Shown here piece by piece: positions 37,381-45,979 of a stretch of DNA of 64,000 nucleotides. Origin of the DNA: a bacterium (GTDB taxonomy: Bacteria; Zixibacteria; MSB-5A5; GN15; FEB-12); contig JAHLKV010000003.1 of the NCBI GenBank assembly GCA_020444475.1, positions 248,001 to 312,000 on the forward strand. The letters are read 5' to 3'. Numbering within the stretch: position 1 is the first letter of the stretch; every line of letters starts with the position of its first letter. Made by a program: the position numbers and the translations under genes. Under the pieces are notes generated by a model. It saw only the letters and a program-made list of their open reading frames with translations, was not told where the DNA came from and searched no databases.

Positions 37381-38676
37381 GTGGTCGCTGTCGCCGAAGT
37401 CAAGATCTGGGACGAACGAGTCGGCGCCGTCGCCTGGAGCGGCTCAACAGGACTGGCCACCTTCGAGTTTGACCTCGGATTTCTCGACAGGGGACTCGAC
37501 CTTGCCCCCGTCAAAATGCCTCTGGCTTCCGCTCGCGACGGCAAACGTATCTACCGCTTCCCGGAACTCGACCGTGAGACATACATGGGCCTGCCCGGTC
37601 TGCTGGCCGACAGTCTACCGGACCGGTTCGGAACCCTGCTGCTCGACCGGTGGCTGGCCGAGCAGGGTCGCACCCTTGAAACAGTTAACCCCGTGGAGCG
37701 TCTCTGCTATACCGGCACCCGCGGCATGGGTGCCCTGGAGTACCATCCTCCCAAGCGCGAGATAGGAAACCGCCGGCAAACGCTGGAGATCGACCGACTC
37801 GTCCGGCTGGCGTCCGACGTCCTCTCCGAACGGGCCAATCTCCGCGCCGATATCGCTCACCTCGATCGCGAAGACATCCGCGAGATCATCCGGGTCGGCA
37901 CCTCGGCCGGCGGCGCCCGGGCCAAAGCCGTGGTCGCCTACAATCCAAAGACCGGGGATCTTCGCTCCGGCCAAATCGACAACCTCGATGGCTACGAGTA
38001 CTGGATTATCAAGCTCGACGGTGTCACCAACAAGCAGCTCGGGGATCCGCAGGGTTACGGCGAAATCGAATACGCCTACCACCTCATGGCGCTGGACTGC
38101 GGGATCGACATGACCGACTGTGAACTGAAGCGTGAAGGGGATCGCGCTCATTTCATGACGAAACGGTTCGACCGCATCGGCAGCGCCAAACTGCATCTCC
38201 AGTCACTGTGCGGCCTGGCCCATTTCGACTACAACAAACCCCACGCCTACTCCTACGAGCAGGCCTTCCAGATAATCCGCGCGCTCGGTCTTCACTACCC
38301 GGCGTCCGAAGAGTTGTTTCGAAGAATGTGCTTCAACGTCGTCGCACGCAATCAGGACGATCACACCAAAAACATCTCGTTCCTGATGGATCGCGACGGT
38401 CGCTGGTCTCTTGCTCCCGCCTATGATGTCACCTACGCCTACAATCCGGGATCCTCGTGGACCCAGTCCCACCAGATGACCATCAACGGCCGGCACACCG
38501 ACATTGGACGATCGGACCTTCTCGCCGTCGCAAAAAACATGAATATCAACAAGGCCGATGCCATTCTCGACAACACCGTTGCTGCTGTCGCTGACTGGCC
38601 GGACTACGCCGGGAGAGTCGGTGTAAGCCGAGAGACAATCGACCGCATTGCAGAAACTCACGTCCTGTTCCGCTAG
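37381..38676 (+). CDS. hipA: HipA-like serine/threonine kinase toxin
   Basis: The 431-residue protein matches HipA: N-terminal subdomain (LPGLLADSLPDRFG near 80), Ser-containing glycine loop GTSAGGARAKAVV near 178, catalytic NQDDHTKNIS near 330 (DxHxKN) and metal-binding LAPAYDVTYAY near 355. HipA kinases phosphorylate aminoacyl-tRNA synthetases and halt growth unless held by HipB. All catalytic residues are present, so the toxin is probably active. GTG start with GAGGA 7 bases upstream, inside the end of hipB. The pair is flanked by an AT-rich island on one side only. Confidence 0.9.
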   Translation: MVAVAEVKIWDERVGAVAWSGSTGLATFEFDLGFLDRGLDLAPVKMPLASARDGKRIYRFPELDRETYMGLPGLLADSLPDRFGTLLLDRWLAEQGRTLETVNPVERLCYTGTRGMGALEYHPPKREIGNRRQTLEIDRLVRLASDVLSERANLRADIAHLDREDIREIIRVGTSAGGARAKAVVAYNPKTGDLRSGQIDNLDGYEYWIIKLDGVTNKQLGDPQGYGEIEYAYHLMALDCGIDMTDCELKREGDRAHFMTKRFDRIGSAKLHLQSLCGLAHFDYNKPHAYSYEQAFQIIRALGLHYPASEELFRRMCFNVVARNQDDHTKNISFLMDRDGRWSLAPAYDVTYAYNPGSSWTQSHQMTINGRHTDIGRSDLLAVAKNMNINKADAILDNTVAAVADWPDYAGRVGVSRETIDRIAETHVLFR

Positions 38677-38733
38677 CGCCAACGTCGCACCACACGCGAC
38701 ATCCCCCCGCCCCCCCGATACGGAATCGACGCC

Positions 38734-38767
38734 ACAAAAAAACCCGGCGCGTTTTACACGCACCGGG
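38734..38767 (-). terminator. Terminator of the lipoprotein gene at 38792
   Basis: CCCGG-c-GCGT/ACGC-a-CCGGG stem (38743-38767) followed on the minus strand by seven T. It lies between the converging hipA and lipoprotein genes. Confidence 0.8.
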
Positions 38768-38791
38768 CTGAGAAAAAATCGTGATCGGAGA

Positions 38792-39241
38792 CTAGTTCAG
38801 CGGTCCCTCGAGATAGATCTCGAAGGTCGTGTCGCCACGCACCTGACGAAGGAACACGATTCCAGCCGTCGACTGATCGAGACCGTACACACCCTGCGGC
38901 ACCAGCGACTGGTCGCACGCACTCCCGGCGATACCGCCGTCAAGGTCAGGGTCGATAACTTCGAGATCGACGTTGTTGGCGAGAGTGTAGTTGCCGAGCG
39001 AATTGCAGCAAATCGCTTCGTTTTCGGCAACCGTGGTATCAAAGCGCATGATGTAGGAATCAGCGCGGAACTGCCAGCGAACATACTCAATACGATCCGT
39101 CTGACTTGGAACAGATATCTTATACGTACCTTCGTAATCACCGGTCAGCGATGGTGGCGGTTCGACAAACACATCGTCACGACAACCAACATAGGCTGCA
39201 ATCAGCATCAGAAGTATAGCCACTACCGCGAGTCTTTTCAT
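38792..39241 (-). CDS. Small lipoprotein of unknown function
   Basis: The 149-residue protein has signal MKRLAVVAILLMLIAAYVGC with lipobox AYVGC, then DDVFVEPPPSLTGDYEGTYKIS, a start seen in many small beta-barrel-like lipoproteins of the calycin type that begin GxYxGxY. Two adjacent cysteines (ICCNS) and another near DQSLVP could form a disulfide. AGGGA and GGGAG lie before the ATG at 39241. No family can be named. Confidence 0.75.
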   Translation of the reverse strand: MKRLAVVAILLMLIAAYVGCRDDVFVEPPPSLTGDYEGTYKISVPSQTDRIEYVRWQFRADSYIMRFDTTVAENEAICCNSLGNYTLANNVDLEVIDPDLDGGIAGSACDQSLVPQGVYGLDQSTAGIVFLRQVRGDTTFEIYLEGPLN

Positions 39242-39443
39242 GTTCCCTGTCTCCCTATCAGAAATCGAGCACAATAATTCGCCAATATATACCCGCCCCC
39301 CGGACGGCACAACAGAAAAGTGGCCGCATTTCACCGATAGAGACGATCCTGACGATGGTGATGTTCAGTGGAAAGAAAACGATGGCAATACGCTTGGCGA
39401 TCGGTAAGACACTATCCGATAAGCAACTAACAAAACCCCGCCC

Positions 39444-39902
39444 TTACTCCCCGCGCTCGACTGGCAGACCGGCCAGCGTCCAGGCCACTATACCGCCGGT
39501 CACATTGAAAACACGACGGTATCCGATCGCTTTCAGATAGTCCGTCACAAACCGGCTCCGGTTGCCAACCCGGCAGTACACATAGATCGGGTGTGATCGG
39601 TCCTCGGGAAGCCGATCCAGAGCATCGGCGACAGCGTCGTAGGACACCCGCTCCGAAGTAAACGGCAGCCGCGCCGCCACCCACTCGAAATGGGTGCGCA
39701 CATCGAGCACAAACGGCCCTTGGCCAACTCCCTGCCGCAGGGCAACTCCCTGTCGCGGGGCAACTCCCTGTCGCGGGGCGACTCCCTGTGGGAGCCCGAC
39801 CTCCTGTCCGTGACCGTTTCCGTGCCCGTTGCCGTTTCCGGCGATCTCGTGCAGTTCTGAGATCGAAATCTCATCCGGCATCTGTTTGTCGTGGGAAGCC
39901 AT
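39444..39902 (-). CDS. Rhodanese-domain protein with an internal tandem repeat
   Basis: The 152-residue protein begins with DEISISELHEI, as single-domain rhodaneses do, and has the active loop YVYCRVGNRSRFV with the catalytic Cys, followed by DYLKAIGYRRVFNVTGGIVAWTLAGLPVE. Between strands 1 and 2 it carries a Gly/His-rich stretch and four copies of a six-residue repeat, about PRQGVA, encoded by 18 bp repeats. The insertion separates ISELHEI from FVLDVRTHFEW by about 40 residues, where normal rhodaneses have about 10. Sulfur transfer is likely; the start is poorly supported by a ribosome site. Confidence 0.8.
   Translation of the reverse strand: MASHDKQMPDEISISELHEIAGNGNGHGNGHGQEVGLPQGVAPRQGVAPRQGVALRQGVGQGPFVLDVRTHFEWVAARLPFTSERVSYDAVADALDRLPEDRSHPIYVYCRVGNRSRFVTDYLKAIGYRRVFNVTGGIVAWTLAGLPVERGE
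39725..39796. repeat. 18 bp in-frame tandem repeat inside the rhodanese gene
   Basis: Units at 39725-39742, 39743-39760, 39761-39778 and a diverged 39779-39796, core caactccctgtcgcgggg. The length is a multiple of three, so copy number can vary without breaking the gene. Confidence 0.85.
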
Positions 39903-39965
39903 CGCCAGCTAAACACAACGCTGATCCATTGGTTCCGATGAACCAGGCCGGGAATACCGACAAAA

Positions 39966-40005
39966 GCCAAAAAAAGAAACCGACTGTCCGCGCAAAGGCG
40001 GACAG
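39966..40005 (-). terminator. Terminator of the lipoprotein gene at 40039
   Basis: Perfect stem CTGTCCGC/GCGGACAG (39984-39991 with 39998-40005) followed on the minus strand by GGTTTCTTTTTTTGG. Confidence 0.8.
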
Positions 40006-40038
40006 CCGGTTGACATCATTTGCCGGCGACGAAACGCC

Positions 40039-40527
40039 CTATTCCACTTCGTCCTCCGACGGCATCCCTTCGGTCTTGAACGAGTAGATTTTCCACTTAT
40101 CGTTCACCTTGTGGACCCCGAACTTGGTGAGATAGGCCACCCCCTTGACTTTGTCCTGGAACGTGACTTCGACAGTAGCGTTGTCGCCCATGACTTCGGA
40201 CTCATTGACGATCCGCTGCATGGAGAACCACCGCTGCTTGGTGAGTCCTTCACCGGTCAAGTCCTCGAGCATCTGCTCCGGCGAGGTAAACACCCGCGCC
40301 GAATCCGACCCGAGCGAGTAGTCCCGACCGGTATTGCGCATCAGCTCCGCCAGATCAAGCAGGTGCGCCAGCGCCGCCTTGTCATCGCGTTCCATCGCTC
40401 CGAACATGGCAATCACCGTCTCCTTGGGAGTATCCGGCGAAGAGGCCCCGCCGCAGCCCACAAAGAGCGGCAGAGCCAGGGCCGCCAGCGCGACCATCAC
40501 AACAGTCCGTGTCCTATTAGTTCCCAT
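40039..40527 (-). CDS. Lipoprotein of the DUF4878/NTF2-like type
   Basis: The 162-residue protein has signal peptide ending LFVGC, then SPDTPKETVIAMFGAMERDDKAALAHLLD, the opening helix pattern of lumazine-binding or DUF4878-like NTF2-fold lipoproteins, followed by NATVEVTFQDKVKGVAYLTKFGVHKVNDKWKIYSF, the closing strand pattern. These small periplasmic domains have no assigned reaction. It lies 4 bp downstream of the PorV-like gene, so the two are likely co-transcribed. Confidence 0.75.
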   Translation of the reverse strand: MGTNRTRTVVMVALAALALPLFVGCGGASSPDTPKETVIAMFGAMERDDKAALAHLLDLAELMRNTGRDYSLGSDSARVFTSPEQMLEDLTGEGLTKQRWFSMQRIVNESEVMGDNATVEVTFQDKVKGVAYLTKFGVHKVNDKWKIYSFKTEGMPSEDEVE

Positions 40528-40531
40528 AATC

Positions 40532-41485
40532 TTAGATCCCCCCGGTTAGGGTTACTCTGTGACTTTCGCCCAGGTCAGCCGCCAGCGTGACCGCATAGGC
40601 GATATGCATCTTCTTCAAATCAAACCCTGCGCCGAATGACAGCCCCGCCAGGGAATCATCGGAACCGTCGGCCCGATAGTTGGACCCGAAGCTGTTCCAG
40701 CCGACCCGAAGGTAAAGCGGCTTCAGCTCGAAATACTCGGCGCCCACCGCGAAGTTGATATCGTTGTCGACCGGGAGAATCACGTCGCCCGAAAAGGTCA
40801 TCGGCAGCCCCTTCGGTGTCGCCGATCCACCCCCACGCACCGTCAGCGGCAGATCATCCTTCTCCTGCCCCAGGCTGGAAAGCTGGAACCCGAGATTCTG
40901 AATCGCCAGCCCGGCCGTATACCGACCGCGGAAGGTGTTGTAGCGGGCGCCGAGATCGAGCGCCACCCCGGTCGCGGAGTATTCGTCCAGCTTCTCGTAG
41001 ATGAACTTCAACGAAGCGCCAAACCGATAGTTCTCTCCTCTGGTCGTAGCCGCGCTCACGCCGATCAGCATGTCGCCGCCACCGAACTCGCCGAGAACGT
41101 TCCCGTCTTCGTCGGTCTTGGTGAAATCACCGTAATCGAGATAGCTGATATAGGCGCCGACCACCGTGCCATAACGAACCTCGTGGAGATAACCCACGAA
41201 ACCGTTCTGCAGGTCGGTGAAGTAGTTGTGGTAGCCGGCGATATAGTGATCGCCTTCCAGCGAAGCTATCCCCGCCGGATTGTAGTACAGAGCCGTCTCG
41301 TCATCGGCCAGACCGGTAAACGCTCCGCCCATACCGACCGCGCGCGCCCCGATATTGATTTTCAGGAAGGAGAACCCGGATGTTCCGGCGTTGGAGTTGG
41401 CCCCGCGCGCCTCGGCGACAACCGAGACAAAAAGAGCGAGACTTACAGTAAGCAGAATTAACCGTCGCACGAAGGTAACCGTCAT
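40532..41485 (-). CDS. PorV/PorQ-family outer-membrane protein (UPF0164)
   Basis: The 317-residue protein has a signal peptide ending VAEARGAN and the family signature SFLKINIGARAVGMGGAFTGLADDETALYYNPAGIA at residues about 38-73, followed by alternating strands of a FadL-like beta barrel ending HRVTLTGGI. PorV anchors substrates in type IX secretion in Bacteroidetes, but the wider family occurs in many FCB lineages without that system; no type IX genes are in the window. The start at 41485 has AAGGA 8 bases upstream; a start at 41512 does not. Confidence 0.85.
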   Translation of the reverse strand: MTVTFVRRLILLTVSLALFVSVVAEARGANSNAGTSGFSFLKINIGARAVGMGGAFTGLADDETALYYNPAGIASLEGDHYIAGYHNYFTDLQNGFVGYLHEVRYGTVVGAYISYLDYGDFTKTDEDGNVLGEFGGGDMLIGVSAATTRGENYRFGASLKFIYEKLDEYSATGVALDLGARYNTFRGRYTAGLAIQNLGFQLSSLGQEKDDLPLTVRGGGSATPKGLPMTFSGDVILPVDNDINFAVGAEYFELKPLYLRVGWNSFGSNYRADGSDDSLAGLSFGAGFDLKKMHIAYAVTLAADLGESHRVTLTGGI

Positions 41486-41580
41486 GCACCCGTCCTTTGA
41501 TTGGAATCTCATAATGTGTCTACTGCGATAACAACGGTTTAGATAGTATACCTCGTCGACTCTACTTTACAAAGCAAAGA

Positions 41581-42087
41581 TTACCACGACTTGGTTGTCT
41601 TATTGATAATCGCCTCGACCAGTCGTTCCCCCGCTCGATTCTGTCCATCCTCTTCGGTCTCGCTGTCGGCTGCGTAAATTCCTTCCTGAGGCATCGCCTC
41701 TCTCCAGATTTCCGATTGGTCCGATGGGTTGATCAGCGAGACGTCAAAATCCAGCAATACCTTATACGTCTGAACATTGTCATTTTCATCAAATTGAAAC
41801 GCCACGCGGCGATAATTTCTCAGTGTCGCCCGCAATACGGCTTCGGCCGCGTCCGCCGAGACAATCGTCATGTTGCCGTCGGCGATAAAGGCATCGATCA
41901 CCACTTCGGTCAGTCGGTCGGTCAATCCGAACTGATCGGTCTCGTTTTCGAACCGCTGGACAGCGAGCGTCTTGATACTCGACTTGCCCTTGGGATTAAA
42001 CGTGTAGACCCCGCAGCCGGACACGGCCAATACGAGCGCGGCACAGAGCGTCCAGAAAGCCGGCGACCTCACGATAGGTGTCTTCAT
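41581..42087 (-). CDS. lptE: LptE-family lipopolysaccharide assembly lipoprotein
   Basis: The 168-residue lipoprotein has lipobox LAVSGC, then GVYTFNPKGKSSIKTLAVQRFENET, LTDRLTEVVIDAFIADGNMTIVSADAAEAVLRATLRNYRR, typical of the LptE/DUF4136-like fold that plugs LptD in the outer membrane. Length is normal. Its ATG lies one base after the hutI stop, so it is translated with a histidine-degradation gene, an unexpected pairing. LptD is not in the window. Confidence 0.8.
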   Translation of the reverse strand: MKTPIVRSPAFWTLCAALVLAVSGCGVYTFNPKGKSSIKTLAVQRFENETDQFGLTDRLTEVVIDAFIADGNMTIVSADAAEAVLRATLRNYRRVAFQFDENDNVQTYKVLLDFDVSLINPSDQSEIWREAMPQEGIYAADSETEEDGQNRAGERLVEAIINKTTKSW

Positions 42088-42088
42088 C

Positions 42089-43378
42089 TCAATGAACGAT
42101 TCCCGTTAAACGATTGTTTACCGCCACCTTCCCCCGCTTGACCACCACCCTCGCAGGATTAACCCCGTAGTGATACGGCAGTTCCCGATAGTCCTCCATA
42201 TTCCAGACCACGATATCAGCCTGCTTGCCCGGCTGAATCTGCCCCAGCGAATCGCCCCGGTTGATTGCCACCGCGGCGTTGACCGTCACCGCCGAGATCG
42301 ATTCGGCCGCGGTCATTTTCATCCGAAGCGCCGCAATCGAGATGATCAACGGCAGATTCTCCGTGTAACTCGATCCCGGATTGCAGTCGGTTGACAGCGA
42401 CACCGGCACCCCCGCCTCAATCATCTTCCGCGCCGGCGCATACTCGGTATGCCCGAGCGCAAAGGTCGTACCCGGCAGCAGCACGGCTACGACACCCGCT
42501 TTCGCCATCGCATTGATACCATCGTCGGTGATATACACCAGATGATCGGCCGACACCGCCCCCATCTCGGCGGCCAGCTCAGCGCCACCCAGCGGCGTCA
42601 ACTCATCGGCGTGGAATTTCAAGCCAAGCCCGGCGTCTTTGGCGGCCTGTTGCACCCGGCGGGACTGCTCAATATCGAATACACCTTTCTCCGTAAATAT
42701 GTCGGAGAACTCCGCCAACTTGTTCTTCACCACCAGCGGCAGCATCTCATTGTTGATCAGCTCGATATACTCGTCGGCCTTTCCCCGGTATTCATCCGGC
42801 ACCTCGTGCGCTCCAAGAAACGTCGGTACGAGGTCGAGCGGATGTGAGTCATTCAACTCGCGAATGATCTCTAATTGCTGGATCTCCGACTCGGTCGACA
42901 ACCCATACCCGGACTTCGCTTCGATCGTCGTCACCCCGTGCGCGATGATACGGTCCAGCCGCTCCCGGCTTTTCGCCGTGATAACCTCTCTCGGTGTGGT
43001 CCGAAGGTCCCGCACCGAAGCTCGTATGCCGCCTCCCGCCTCGGCAATCTCCATGTAGGTCTTGCCGAGGATTCGCATTTCAAACTCCATCTGCCGCGTC
43101 ATCGCGAAAACAGGATGGGTGTGCGGATCGATAAACCCGGGCGTCACCACCGCACGGTCGGCATCGATCACGATCGTATCCTTGTCGAGTGAGACCGTCT
43201 GTCGGACGATATCGTTGTCGCCGGCCATTACGATCCTGTCGCCGCTGACCGCGACCGCGCCGTTTTCGATCAGACCAAGTTCTTTGAGGTCCGGACCAAT
43301 CCGGGGAACCGACCCGGTCATCGTGATAAGCTGCCCGATATTCTCTATCAGCAGAGTGACTTTCGAATCCGCCATCAA
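42089..43378 (-). CDS. hutI: Imidazolonepropionase
   Basis: The 429-residue amidohydrolase has FIDPHTHPVFAMTR near 75 (metal-binding HxH), RASVRDLRTTPREVI, VTTIEAKSGYGLSTESE near 140, KFHADELTPLGGAELAAEMGA near 245 and STDCNPGSSYTENLP near 320. It hydrolyses imidazolone-5-propionate to N-formimino-glutamate, the third step of histidine breakdown. It follows hutU by 13 bp. HutH and the later enzyme are not in the window. Confidence 0.95.
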   Translation of the reverse strand: MMADSKVTLLIENIGQLITMTGSVPRIGPDLKELGLIENGAVAVSGDRIVMAGDNDIVRQTVSLDKDTIVIDADRAVVTPGFIDPHTHPVFAMTRQMEFEMRILGKTYMEIAEAGGGIRASVRDLRTTPREVITAKSRERLDRIIAHGVTTIEAKSGYGLSTESEIQQLEIIRELNDSHPLDLVPTFLGAHEVPDEYRGKADEYIELINNEMLPLVVKNKLAEFSDIFTEKGVFDIEQSRRVQQAAKDAGLGLKFHADELTPLGGAELAAEMGAVSADHLVYITDDGINAMAKAGVVAVLLPGTTFALGHTEYAPARKMIEAGVPVSLSTDCNPGSSYTENLPLIISIAALRMKMTAAESISAVTVNAAVAINRGDSLGQIQPGKQADIVVWNMEDYRELPYHYGVNPARVVVKRGKVAVNNRLTGIVH

Positions 43379-43391
43379 ACTCCTTTGCTTT

Positions 43392-45053
43392 CTACTTCTT
43401 CAGCATCGGGATCTTCACCCCGGCCTTTTTCGCAAACGCCTTTGCTTCTTTATACCCGGCATCGACATGACGCATCACGCCCGTTCCCGGATCATTTGTC
43501 AGCACCCGGTTGAGACGCTTCGCCATCTCCTTCGTGCCGTCGGCGACAATCACGATCCCGGCGTGGATGGCATTCCCCATCCCGACCCCACCACCGTGGT
43601 GAATCGACACCCAGCTGGCGCCCGACACGGCGTTGAGCAGACCGTTCAGAAGCGGCCAGTCGGCGACCGCATCGGAACCGTCACGCATCGACTCCGTCTC
43701 CCGATACGGCGACGCGACCGAGCCACAATCGAGATGATCGCGGCCAATCACGATCGGCGCCGATATTTTCCCCTTTTTCACATACGTGTTCATGATATCA
43801 GCAAACTTCGCCCGCTCGCCGTAGCCGAGCCAGCACACCCGCGACGGCAACCCCTGGAACGGGATGCGCTCAGCGGCCAGATCGATCCAGCGCATGAGCA
43901 TCTTGTTGTATGAGAAATTCTTGCGCACGATCTCGTCGGTAACATAAATGTCCTTCGGATCCCCCGACAGCGCTACCCAGCGGAACGGTCCACGCCCTTC
44001 ACAGAACAACGGCCGCACATACGCCGGCACAAACCCCGGATACGAAAACGCCTTCTTGAATCCGCCGGTTTCGGCCTGACCGCGAAGGTTGTTACCATAG
44101 TCGAACACCACCGAGCCGGCCTTCTGCAGGTTCACCATCGCCTCGCAGTGCTTCGCCATCGCTTTGTAGGCACGCTTGATGTAGTCTTTCGGGTTCTGTT
44201 TGCGAAGCCGGTTCGCCTCGGCAATCGTGTACCCCGCCGGAACGTAACCGTTCAATTCATCGTGCGCCGACGTCTGATCCGTCACGATGTCCGGGACGAT
44301 CCCCCGACGGTAGATCTCCGGGAAGATATCCGCGCAATTGCCGACCAGACCAACCGAGATCGGCTCCTTCCTGGCGTTGTGCTCGTCGATCAGCTTGAGA
44401 GCGTCATCCAGTTTGCGCACTTTCTTGTCGCAATAGCCGATCTTCACCCGACGGTCAATTCGCTTTTCGTCGACCTCGACACACAGCACCGACGCTCCCG
44501 CCATCGTCCCGGCCAGCGGCTGGGCGCCACCCATACCGCCCATTCCACCGGTCAATATCCACTTCCCGTGCAGATCGCCCCCGAAGTGCTGGTCCGCAAT
44601 CGCCGCAAACGTCTCAAACGTCCCCTGGATAATCCCCTGCGTCCCGATATAAATCCACGACCCGGCCGTCATCTGCCCAAACATCATCAGGCCGCGCTTG
44701 TCCAGTTCGCGAAAGTGCTCCCAGGTCGCCCATTTGGGAACGAGATTGGAATTGGCGATCAACACCCGAGGGGCGTATTCGTGGGTGCGAAAGATCCCCA
44801 CCGGCTTGCCGGACTGCACCAGCAGTGTCTCATCGTTCTCCAACTCCTTGAGCGACTTCACGATCGCATGATAGCAGTCCCAGTTGCGGGCGGCCTTGCC
44901 CAGGCCACCGTAGATGATCAGCTCTTTTGGCTTTTCGGCGACTTCGGGATCGAGGTTGTTGTTGATCATCCGAAGAGCGGCTTCCTGATGCCAGCTCTTG
45001 CAGGTGATGGTGGTGCCTCTCGGGGCACGACAGACTTTTGCATTTGCGGCCAT
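43392..45053 (-). CDS. hutU: Urocanate hydratase
   Basis: The 553-residue enzyme has [17 protein letters not shown] near the N-terminus, the NAD-binding [11 protein letters not shown] near 170, [11 protein letters not shown] near 245, [14 protein letters not shown] near 265 and [18 protein letters not shown] near 445, with the conserved YLNG-type segment altered but in place. It converts urocanate to imidazolonepropionate. The ATG at 45053 has GAGGGAG 7 bases upstream; the ATG at 45068 lacks a site. First of the hutU-hutI-lptE run. Confidence 0.95.
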   Translation of the reverse strand: MAANAKVCRAPRGTTITCKSWHQEAALRMINNNLDPEVAEKPKELIIYGGLGKAARNWDCYHAIVKSLKELENDETLLVQSGKPVGIFRTHEYAPRVLIANSNLVPKWATWEHFRELDKRGLMMFGQMTAGSWIYIGTQGIIQGTFETFAAIADQHFGGDLHGKWILTGGMGGMGGAQPLAGTMAGASVLCVEVDEKRIDRRVKIGYCDKKVRKLDDALKLIDEHNARKEPISVGLVGNCADIFPEIYRRGIVPDIVTDQTSAHDELNGYVPAGYTIAEANRLRKQNPKDYIKRAYKAMAKHCEAMVNLQKAGSVVFDYGNNLRGQAETGGFKKAFSYPGFVPAYVRPLFCEGRGPFRWVALSGDPKDIYVTDEIVRKNFSYNKMLMRWIDLAAERIPFQGLPSRVCWLGYGERAKFADIMNTYVKKGKISAPIVIGRDHLDCGSVASPYRETESMRDGSDAVADWPLLNGLLNAVSGASWVSIHHGGGVGMGNAIHAGIVIVADGTKEMAKRLNRVLTNDPGTGVMRHVDAGYKEAKAFAKKAGVKIPMLKK

Positions 45054-45188
45054 ACCACACTCCCTCAAAACATGATTTCTCTGCGCCGAATATAGGCCGC
45101 ATGAAATCCCAAGTCAATCGGACAACAAGACTTGTTTACGTGGACAAAACTGCCGATAATCGGCGAAACAGCATCTCGGAGGGTTTCC

Positions 45189-45782
45189 ATGCTATACAAA
45201 CGCAGCTCCAAAGCTTGTCTCGCACTTATCGTGCTTGCGCTTCTTATGACCGCCAACAACGCTTTGGCCGGGAACGACCACCCGCACAAGTCGGCATCAA
45301 AAGGCCGACTCGTCTCACTCGGATTCACCCTTGTCCCCATCGTCGCCGGCGGCGCCATGATCAACAGCGGCGATAACAACGACAACGAAGCCCTCATGAC
45401 CGCCGGCTGGCTCACCTGCATCGGCGGCATGACCTTCGGCCCCGGCACCGGACACCTCTACGCCCACAACTCCGGAAGATTCATCGGCGGTTCGGCCATC
45501 CGAGGCGCCTGTGTGGCCGTCGGTGTCATCGGCGCAGCAGTGGCGATTACCTCGGCGTTTGATTTCGATGAGGACGACGGTGACGACCTCGGTACAGGCG
45601 GAGCCGTGGCCCTGTTGACGGGGGGTGTCGTCTGGCTCGGCTACTCTATCTACGATATCAACCGCGTGGGAAAATCGGTGCGCGAGTATAACCAGCATCA
45701 GGATGTCCTGATGTTCTCCGCTTCACCCTTTTACCGCCCACACGACAAAGCAGTAGGCCTGCAGCTGTCAATGCGGTTCTGA
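45189..45782 (+). CDS. Exported membrane protein of unknown function
   Basis: The 197-residue protein has a signal peptide (ACLALIVLALLMTANNALAG), two or three further hydrophobic segments (GFTLVPIVAGGAMI, GACVAVGVIGAAVAITSAF, VALLTGGVVWLGYSIYDI) and a tail ending AVGLQLSMRF, whose terminal Phe suggests an outer-membrane association. GPGTGHLYAHNSGRF in the middle recalls DUF5683-like P13-type membrane proteins that start with a GxGHxY segment. GGAGGG lies 6 bases before the ATG. Function unknown. Confidence 0.7.
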   Translation: MLYKRSSKACLALIVLALLMTANNALAGNDHPHKSASKGRLVSLGFTLVPIVAGGAMINSGDNNDNEALMTAGWLTCIGGMTFGPGTGHLYAHNSGRFIGGSAIRGACVAVGVIGAAVAITSAFDFDEDDGDDLGTGGAVALLTGGVVWLGYSIYDINRVGKSVREYNQHQDVLMFSASPFYRPHDKAVGLQLSMRF

Positions 45783-45979
45783 ACGTCCGAGATGTCGACC
45801 GCGGACATGACGAGAACCAGACGGTCTTGTCGGAAGAGCAGATGAGTCTTCAACAGCAACAAGGCTAAACGCGTCAGTTAGGTAACACCGCGAACCGGCA
45901 TGGATCCAAAAAAACGACGGCGACTCACGAACAAGAGCACGACATGTCCGGGGCGCTCACGATACGAGAGGGGGATGAC

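Noticed and set aside
40532..41485. Evidence for a type IX secretion system
   Set aside because: The PorV/PorQ family is broader than type IX secretion and no other Por or Gld component is in the window.
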